From: Candolleomyces eurysporus
Lineage: Eukaryota; Basidiomycota; Agaricomycetes; Agaricales; Psathyrellaceae
Assembly: GCA_027579435.1 (NCBI GenBank)
Contig: JANBPK010001753.1
Coordinates: 1-12,168, forward strand
Direction of reading: 5' to 3'
Length of the DNA: 12,168 nucleotides
The notes below the pieces were generated by a model. The model did no database searches. It saw only the letters and a program-made list of their open reading frames with translations, and was not told the origin of the DNA. The position numbers and the translations under genes were made by a program. This document shows, in pieces, positions 6,721-12,168 of the stretch; positions within the stretch are counted from its first letter, which is position 1, and the number at the start of each line of letters is the position of its first letter.

Positions 6721-8848
6721 GTTGTAACACTTGTACGTCGTCGAAAAATCCGAAAAGCAATCGCTGAAGTACGCTATCATCTCCTCCGTCAACTGGAGAT
6801 CAATCATAGATTCTGATGTGGGCTACGCAAGCAAAAAATATCAACGAGAGGAAGGCGCGAAAGTCACAGAACACACTTACTTCATGTGAGAACGGATCGG
6901 TATACACTGGGGGCTCGCTAACATCTGTCAGAGGCAGGGCCATCGTAAATTCACCCACAGGCTCGTCTGAAACCGTCTCTGCAACCCGAGTCCTACCACT
7001 CTGAGGGTAAGGATTATGGGCACGCTGGGCTCGAGATTCGGCCTTGGCACTACCGCGCTGGAGCCCCGAGCTGCCTTCTGAGCCGGAATTGAGTTGGGAA
7101 TGCGATTCGATGAAGACGTTGGAGGGTAGAGAAAGCGCAGGCACGCAAACAGTGGCCGGTTCCGATAAATTCGCAAGGGCAGTCGCGTCTCTGTCGTCCT
7201 GAGCGGGGCAGGCGAGGTCCGAGGGATAGCCTGCCATCGGTGTATCCGCAGGTTGTGAGGCGAGTGCGTCTGCTTCAGTGTAAACAGTGACCGGCGCCAT
7301 TGGATCCGCAGAGGCAGTTACGTCTGTATCGTCCTGAGCGGGGAAATTGAGGTCCGTGGGATAGCCTGCCATCGGTGTATCCGTAGGTGGCGATGAGAGT
7401 GTGTCTGCTTCGGTGGAGATAGTGACCTGCACCAGAAGGTTCGCAGAGGTAGTCGCGTCTCTGTCGTCCTGAGAGGGGAAGGAAGGGTCCTCAGGATGGC
7501 CTGCCATTGGTGCATCCGCAGGTGGTAAGCAAAGCGTGTTCGCTTCAGTGCTACCCGTGGTCGGAGCTGTCGATGGTACCTCGCAGGCTTGCTGCTCCAC
7601 CAGGCTTTCTTCCTTCTTCTTTTCTTGACCAGGCGGATAGATATCACTGGAAAACTCCCAATCACGGTGTGCCTTCTTTCTATGAGCTAAATTGCGGAAG
7701 AACTGCTTGACTTCTTCTGGCTCCTCTTTCCAAAGCTGGGACAAGCGGTTTCTGGGGGATTTGCAGTCCAGGTCCACCGGGAGTTGCGTCTGCTTCCACG
7801 TCCTGTACAGCAAGAAGCTGTTTTCAGGTCTTTTTATATGGCCATTTTTATTGAGGAAGCCTGTCGTGGGCCTCGAGTTAGTACCGTCGAGGGTACAATG
7901 TTCAGGAACGAAGAGACAGCCTTGAAACACACTCGTTGTCGTAGTTTTAGCAAATTTAGGAGAGAGCACTCACTTTTGGCATCCGAGCCCGAATCCTGAG
8001 CCGGCTCGCTACTCGGTGATAGGACGTCAGCCTCAAAGCCCACAAATGGTGCAGGAGGGAATTGAGAGGAGGGGTCTGGCGGCGCCGGCGCGTGGGGGGC
8101 AGGCGATAAAATTGGCCCAACGCAGGGTGGATCCATTTTCACCATTTCCACGTTCAGGCCTAGGTCCAGAGCCTGTAGATACACTCGTCAGCGTGTTTTC
8201 GTGGATCTGGAAAATGAAGCTCGCCTGTGGCACGTGGTAAGAGAGATGAGCCAGAACCTTGAGCTAACTTGCTACTCGACGGTGGGTTGTAGGCGTAGGA
8301 GAGTTTAGAGTTGGAGCGCTCCGCTTTATCCTTTGCCTTGAGCCGATCCGCCTTGTTGCGGAAAAATTGCCTCGTCTCTTCTGATTCGAAAGTCCAAAGT
8401 CGGTCGATCAACGAGTTGCGCGCGTTGAGGTCCTCAACGGCTCTGAGGTGCTCTGATCTCCACAGCTTATACAGCGTGTAGCCGGATGGCCATTGTTTGG
8501 CATGGTAGTTACTATCGATCAGTCTGTCAAGAGTACCATCCAGGGTACCATCTTCAGGGCTAAATAGATTGCCTTAAAATAGAGCCATGAGCGTGTTTTC
8601 GTAGACGTAAGAAATAGAAATCACCTGTGGCATATGAGGGGGTAGACAACCCCAAGTCTTGAGCGAAATCACTGGTCGATGGTTGGCTGTGAGTGTAGGC
8701 TGCGAAAATGGGTGAGAAACTTGAAAAGAAATGATGTACATTGTGTAGACGTACGCGATGGACTTTCAGATACTCCTGTGGAGGCTTCCTGAGCCGAAGA
8801 AGCGAAGGCTTGACCTTGAGCGGTCGACGAATGAGTGAAATCGGACAT
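6712..8848 (-). CDS. Two-HMG-box transcription factor BC (six exons)
   Basis: Best model: exons 8755-8848, 8625-8699, 8225-8572, 7974-8159, 6881-7920 and 6712-6822, summing to 1854 nt (617 aa plus stop). Exons 1-2 are near-identical copies of those in A. Box 1 (about 82-142) repeats WPSGYTLYKLW and LIDRLWTFESEETRQFF. It is followed by a linker like exon 2 (PPSSSKLAQGSGS...ATG). Exon 4 is Pro-rich and ends SPSSEPAQDSGSDAK, again exon-2-like. Exon 5 starts FVPEHCTLDGT and holds box 2 (about 264-320), which keeps canonical KRPENSFLLYR and RLSQLWKEEPEEVKQFF. Then come three 45-aa repeats (358-492) and the shared signature (512-558). The exon 3-4 join needs a GC donor (8224-8223) or a GT donor at 8233-8232, plus an acceptor at 8160. 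Alternatively this is two adjacent genes, the second starting at ATG 8145. HMG identity is firm; the single-gene model is less so. Confidence 0.72.
6950..7090 (-). other. Shared C-terminal signature in gene BC
   Basis: Residues 512-558 contain SGSEGSSGLQR, ESRAQRAHNPYPQSGRTRVA and TVSDEPV, nearly identical to residues 246-292 of A at 3269-3408. No family recognised. It lies between the 45-aa repeats and the final intron, as it lies between the low-complexity linker and the final intron in A. Confidence 0.65.
7148..7552 (-). repeat. Three tandem 135-nt (45-aa) coding repeats
   Basis: The copies are 7418-7552, 7283-7417 and 7148-7282, exactly 135 nt each and in frame in exon 5 of BC. Each translates to a TEA(D/N)-L segment, then PMAG(H/Y)P, then (S/A)QDD-D-T and an AN/AD-rich end. 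They are acidic, Pro/Ala/Ser/Thr-rich and probably unstructured. Gene A has one diverged copy (THEADTLCL ... AQDDRDATSSANL), so the segment expanded in BC or contracted in A. An acidic activation segment is possible but unproven. Confidence 0.85.
8033..8172 (-). other. Alternative terminal exon for a one-box form of BC
   Basis: If the third intron of BC uses the acceptor at 8173-8174 (CTACAG), the intron is 52 nt (8173-8224), the same length as its homologue intron 2. The following frame starts GSGPRPERGNG and stops at 8033-8035, giving a product of about 218 aa with only box 1. The acceptor 13 nt further (CCTAG) restores the frame into box 2. Which acceptor is used cannot be decided here. 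Confidence 0.35.
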
Positions 8849-8979
8849 ATAACGTGTTTTTGGATGTTAGGAAGCTTATTTAGATCGCGGGTGAGTGAGA
8901 AAGACACCAGGCCAATCTTTGATTCGTGGAGAGACGCGATATTCAATGAGAGAGCGAAAATGAGCGAATGCGAGTCGGA

Positions 8980-9052
8980 GAAGAGCGAAGGTGAGTGGCC
9001 ACCGAAGGTACACGCGCATTGCTTAAGTCCCATTCCATCATGTGACCGCGAC
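8980..9052 (-). promoter_or_regulatory. Conserved upstream block of gene BC
   Basis: About 135-205 nt upstream of the BC start codon. In minus-strand order it has CGCGGTCACATGATGG, CTTAAG (9022-9027), CAATGCGCGTG, and GGCCACTCACCTTCGCTCT. The GGCCACTCACCTTCGCTCT stretch is identical to that upstream of A. Confidence 0.5.
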
Positions 9053-10110
9053 TCACTGCCCAAGTCAAAATTGCCTATTTTCGCTAGGAATGGTGAGGAT
9101 AACAAGCACCGTCCTTGACTCCTACGAAAGAAAAGGCGACCATGGTGTAGATTAGCTCCCGTACCCCTGCAGTAACGCGAACACAGGCGCTGCGCCTGTA
9201 ATCTGTTCTTCAAACTTCAAAGCCATGCGCAACGTTCGCACATCAGCGTCAAGTTAATCTTCGAGCAAGGACAGGATGAAAGATGAATCCCGTCCGGTGG
9301 CATCCCTAGCGTGGGTTTAGCGACTTGCCTCCAGAACGAGACATCCTCTTTCTTGCAAGATATCGTACGTTAGTTTTCCCTAGCAGCGTCTCGACGGAGG
9401 ATCTCCAGAATCAGACCAGTTTCATCGATCTCGACGAGTGAGAAACGTGTTCCTTCTCATCGCAAGTATTTAAGCTTCCAGAGAGTTACCACTTTCAGAG
9501 AAAGCGCAGAAATTCGGTGTGCGCTCTTCATCGTTTGTTCAACCCAGCAAACGATACGTCCGAATGGAAGCCTAGTCCAGAGGACGACACCGTCGGCCCT
9601 CCTTCCTGCCATATATCGCGAGAGTCTTTAGAGAGACGGGACCAGAGACCTGCAGTGACATTCAGCTGTTCCACTCACCATTGACTGAGACGCGAGCGCT
9701 TTGCGAGGTTCCTGGCCTTAACGCGGAGAAGAGTCGCCACAGACAGAAGTTCGAATCAGTTTATTTCCACCCAGCCGATAAGAGCAGTCACAATCAAGGA
9801 AGCTGCTCCCAGTGGGCAGGCCTTCACATACCATTCCGCTTGTCGCCCACCAAGACCAATGCCATCGACAGGAGCGGGAGCCAGGCTGACGTTCGTCGTC
9901 CACGGGGACAAATTAACGCACTGATTCGACTCCTCAGATCCCGGGCAGCGAGGTCCAACGATACTAAGCCTCGAAAGGCTCAGTTTCGCGGGCTGCCCTC
10001 TATGTATCAGAGGAATCTGACCGGTACAGTCACCCTGGCTTCAGAAGAAAGTCTTCAACGTGTTCTCAACGAAGAAGAAACATGGCATACGTGATTCACT
10101 GGGGTCTCAA

Positions 10111-10190
10111 CAACGAATAATTCTTCGACCTGTCCCCGGAAATCAAGCCCGCTACTCGTATCGCATGGCTCCGTTTCCCCCGCGAAATGA
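10111..10190 (-). repeat. Relic module B1
   Basis: Counterpart of module A1 (5425-5508). The minus strand has CATTTCGCGGGGGAAACGG, then TACGAGTAGCGGGCTTGATT. The donor-like GTGAG present in A1 is lost here, consistent with decay. Confidence 0.4.
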
Positions 10191-10389
10191 CCCGTGTCCG
10201 TACCAATACCACATCTCGCTCTTCCAAGGCGAGCAGTGTAGATACGAGCAGATTAAGGAACAATATTCATCGCCGACGGGGACGGATTATCGGCTTGTTC
10301 TGCCTCGATGTGTGAGGCCAGCTGAATTCCATCCGCCCACCGTCGTCGAGAGACTTGAGCAAGTTTTCGTCCTCTAGGCCTAAAGAGCT

Positions 10390-10407
10390 AGCAACTTCGA
10401 AGTTGCT
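10390..10407. repeat. Perfect 18-nt palindrome
   Basis: AGCAACTTCGAAGTTGCT is a perfect inverted repeat without a spacer. It lies about 10 nt from a TTTAG acceptor-like site inside the intron-like part of module B2. It may be chance or a protein-binding site; no counterpart is intact in the A spacer. Confidence 0.6.
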
Positions 10408-10434
10408 CAGTAAAAATCGAGACGAAAACGTGGT

Positions 10435-10500
10435 TTCATGCTCACCGGCCAGGTCCAGCCCGACACCCGTAACCAAGGCTCCGTTTCCCCAGAGTTTACC
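10435..10500 (-). repeat. Relic module B2, with exon-3-like continuation
   Basis: The minus strand has AACTCTGGGGAAACGGAGCC, then GGTTACGGGTGTCGGGCTGG, a GTGAGCATG donor-like site and, about 65 nt on, a TCTTTAG acceptor. After that comes a frame reading LEDENLLKSLDDGG...WP. That pattern resembles PEDGTLDDTLDRL...WP at the start of exon 3 of the HMG genes, which suggests this module is an old HMG-gene exon 2/intron 2/exon 3 remnant. This is an inference from short similarity. Confidence 0.35.
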
Positions 10501-10591
10501 CTTTGACTCGATTTCTCGAACGAGCTGGAAGGAGAGGCCCCAGAATCAAACAAGGCCCTTCTAGCTTCGTATATTGAAAGAAAAAAGGGTG

Positions 10592-10690
10592 AATCGAGGC
10601 CACCGGTGGACGGTATGACGCGTCTGCTTTCGCGGGGTGCTTTGACATGGAACATGTTTCAAGTGCTGTTTTTCGTTTTTTTCGCGTCCG
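10592..10690. repeat. Spacer-start block, copy 3 of 3
   Basis: Aligns with 5908-5996 (GGTATGACGCGTCTGC and a TCGAGGcC-CCG--GGAC-type stretch) and 2215-2302 (TCTGCTTTCG, GGTG-GCTTTGA, TTTCAAG). Marks the upstream end of the BC spacer. Confidence 0.5.
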
Positions 10691-11535
10691 GGCCAATGCT
10701 AGCATGGAGATTGAAGGTGAAATTAATAGCGAGTCGGAGCTGGAGGAGACTGGGTTTCTATTTCTCATCGAGCCTGGCCTTCTGGTGGAAGTGACTAAGA
10801 GCCACATTGTGGTGACCATTGGGTACTGAGTAATGAGTCTCAGTAGGCGAGTTTGCTGTGTCATCGAGGCAGAGACATGAAATCTGAGGTCCGAGAGCCA
10901 CCCGTTACGTTCTGGGTTCAACGTGGGTGGATCCAACGAGGATGAAAGAGAAAAGTGCGTAAAGGCAAGGGTGCCGGCTGGGGCGGTCCCCTTGCTGATT
11001 GATAAAATGTCAACGTCATCCGGAGGTTTGGCGGCATCTTATCATTTCCGAGTTACCTATATACAACCTATGTATCGTAATCCTCGTACCCCTCTTCTTC
11101 ATCTACAGGACTTATGAGATACACGGAGCAGCCTAGATCCTCGAAGAATGAGATCTTTTCTCGATTCCGAGCATGGGGCTGCGGCACAGGTAGCGACGCA
11201 AACGGGAGAAGTTTAGTAAGGATCGAGGAGAAGGCTTCCGACTCAGTCAAGAAGGGGAGTGGAATGAAGATGGGTTACGTTGGCAGCTGGCTACGAAGGC
11301 GTAGAGAATTCCTGCACAAACTTTGGAGTAACGAGAGAGAGTCCAAAATAGCAACCGCGAAGAGTTTGGAGCCAAAGATAAGGATATCTATGCTCATAGT
11401 TTAAACCTTGGAAGTCTGAAGGCTGTATGACGGATCTTCATCCGTCGAGACGCTAATCTCTATTTAATCCTGAACTGAATTAGTACGGTCACAATAGAGT
11501 TTCAACGGAAACACCAGGCTGACGGAGATAGGAAG
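10691..11535. other. Junction between unit BC and copy D; no convincing gene
   Basis: The part near 10970-11025 matches the unit boundary near 6280-6340. Beyond it is a minus-strand frame at 11068-11250 ending in the acidic VDEEEGYEDYDT; it has no clear start or acceptor and no recognised domain. I see no 3' flank like those at 2712-2925 and 6521-6720, so copy D has either lost its 3' part or diverged beyond recognition. Confidence 0.4.
11429..11446. repeat. Short perfect hairpin downstream of copy D
   Basis: GACGGATCTTCATCCGTC forms a 7-bp perfect stem with a CTTC loop. It lies about 90 nt past the stop of copy D on its sense strand. No T-tract follows on the minus strand, and eukaryotic genes do not need such a terminator, so the role is unknown. 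Confidence 0.5.
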
Positions 11536-12042
11536 TTACGATGAGGATGGCTCCGGTGGAGGTGTACGAACGTGCGTGAGATCTTCGTGTGTCGACGACG
11601 AGCCACAAGACGCTCTGTCAGTTGTGAGACAAATGAGCGTCGGCCCAAGAGGATCTGACGCTGCATTAGCAATCCATGAGTAAGTTCCGAAGTTAATCAA
11701 CTTCCGTGGGGCGGCGTTGGTGCATGTGCATGCGTCGAGAAAATTTCTCTTCTGGTCATATTTCAGAATAAGCATAGCTCAAACAGATATGCTTCAGCCT
11801 CTCTATTTTGAGCCAGGTCTAGCCCAATACCCTGTCAACGAGCCAGGTTACGGATATGAGAGACGAGATGTAGGCTGCTGACGCACGTTCTTACTGTGCT
11901 ACTCGGACATGGATGAGCGCTGGAGAGGGAGATGCTACTGTGGCAAGATGGAGGTACGAGGAGGAGCACCGAACGCCGACTTCACGTGCGTGCCTGGACC
12001 GGCTGATGACTGCGTGGGGCCGTGGGAAAAGGCAGCGGACAT
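11536..12042 (-). pseudogene. Probable fourth HMG-gene copy D (degenerate or incompletely modelled)
   Basis: Exon 1 at 11958-12042 starts MSAAFSHGPTQSS, like MSDFTHSSTAQ of A and BC, and ends at a phase-1 C|GTACCT donor like theirs. An acceptor followed by CCTACA at 11874 matches the CAG|CCTACA start of exon 2 in both intact genes. Downstream, GTATTG...TTTGAG (11778-11830) has intron-like ends and is exactly 53 nt, the family's intron 2 size. The next frame, 11536-11777, has the same phase as exon 3 (two bases, then codons) and reads PRKLINFGTYSWIA, recalling helix 1 of an HMG box, before stopping after 79 codons. The exon 2 frame does not join the two without a one-base mismatch. Spacing from the BC start codon (2,688 nt) fits the next array member. 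Decay, an unseen mini-exon or chance remain possible. Confidence 0.35.
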
Positions 12043-12168
12043 CTTGATCGTTTTTGTTGATTGGAGATTGGCACCACAGCTCTCCTCACCGCGCAGCTTT
12101 TCCATTCCATTTACACCCCAGGCGCCGCCACCACCGACGACGGCGACGACCACTTTAGTCACGACGAC
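12043..12168. other. Upstream edge of copy D
   Basis: Contains a CCACCACCGACGACGGCGACG-type low-complexity stretch near the window end. The conserved upstream block seen 130-200 nt before A and BC is not visible; if present it would lie mostly outside the window. Confidence 0.35.

Larger units (their letters stand above)
9120..10590. other. Spacer upstream of gene BC; decayed repeat material
   Basis: Aligns on the minus strand with the A spacer, for example CTCCTAC...AAGGCGACC at 9118-9142 with 4507-4530, GGATGCCACCGGACGGGATTC near 9285-9305 with 4670-4690, and GAATTTCTGCG near 9505-9515 with 4910-4920. Stops and indels break the frames that are open in the A spacer. A 137-codon plus-strand frame at 9681-10094 has no recognisable domain and no counterpart elsewhere, so I do not call it. 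Confidence 0.45.

Noticed and set aside
7318..7665. Minus-strand frame with repeated RWQAI-RT motifs
   Set aside because: This is the shifted reading of the 135-nt repeats in exon 5 of BC, not a separate gene.
9681..10094. Plus-strand frame of 137 codons
   Set aside because: Lies antisense across spacer repeats, is not conserved in the A spacer and has no recognisable motif.
10496..10936. Minus-strand frame of 146 codons upstream of BC
   Set aside because: The equivalent spacer blocks near 2200-2585 and 5889-6095 give unrelated proteins in other frames, so the frame is not conserved.
11910..12168. Plus-strand frame starting MDERWRGRCYCGKMEV, recalling the G-x-C-x-C-G start of GFA/CENP-V enzymes
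   Set aside because: The match is only a few residues, no further zinc-binding C-x-x-C follows in frame, and it is antisense to exon 1 of copy D, which fits the array better.
12110..12168. Minus-strand VVVAVVGGGG run suggesting a nucleotide-binding loop
   Set aside because: It is a translation of a CGACGA-type low-complexity stretch. The flanking frame has no supporting domain.

Overview
The window looks like nuclear DNA of a filamentous fungus, most likely a basidiomycete. The reasons are short spliceosomal introns (52-74 nt), multi-exon genes, no bacterial operon layout, and HMG-box proteins of the fungal MATA_HMG-like type. The phylum is an inference. All supported genes lie on the minus strand, so transcription runs from high to low coordinates. 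One ambiguous base (n) is at 770.

The main content is a tandem array of diverged copies of one HMG-box transcription-factor gene, each carried in a large segment that also contains its promoter and spacer. Reading right to left: a fourth copy D (about 11536-12042, incomplete or decayed); a long two-box gene BC (6712-8848, six exons, about 617 aa); a one-box gene A (3019-4252, four exons, 353 aa); and a degenerate copy L (55-532). Exon 1 and exon 2 of A and BC have identical lengths (94 and 75 nt), identical phase-1 introns and near-identical sequence. The distance from each start codon up to the end of the next gene is nearly constant (2,487 nt for L, 2,460 for A, 2,688 for BC), as expected from segmental tandem duplication.

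BC appears to come from an internal duplication: a piece resembling exon 2, intron 2 and the HMG box occurs twice, and a 45-residue segment in its tail is expanded to three tandem copies (one in A). A and BC share a nearly identical C-terminal signature of unknown function, better conserved than the HMG boxes.

The spacers (about 660-2700, 4500-6500 and 9120-11050) align with one another as diverged copies. They share a start block, a gene-proximal promoter block and several exon/intron-junction-like modules. Most reading frames in them are broken, so I treat them as decayed paralogue remnants or non-coding spacer. I see no tRNA, rRNA, CRISPR or recognisable transposon. All splice sites are read from sequence signals and paralogue comparison, without transcript data.
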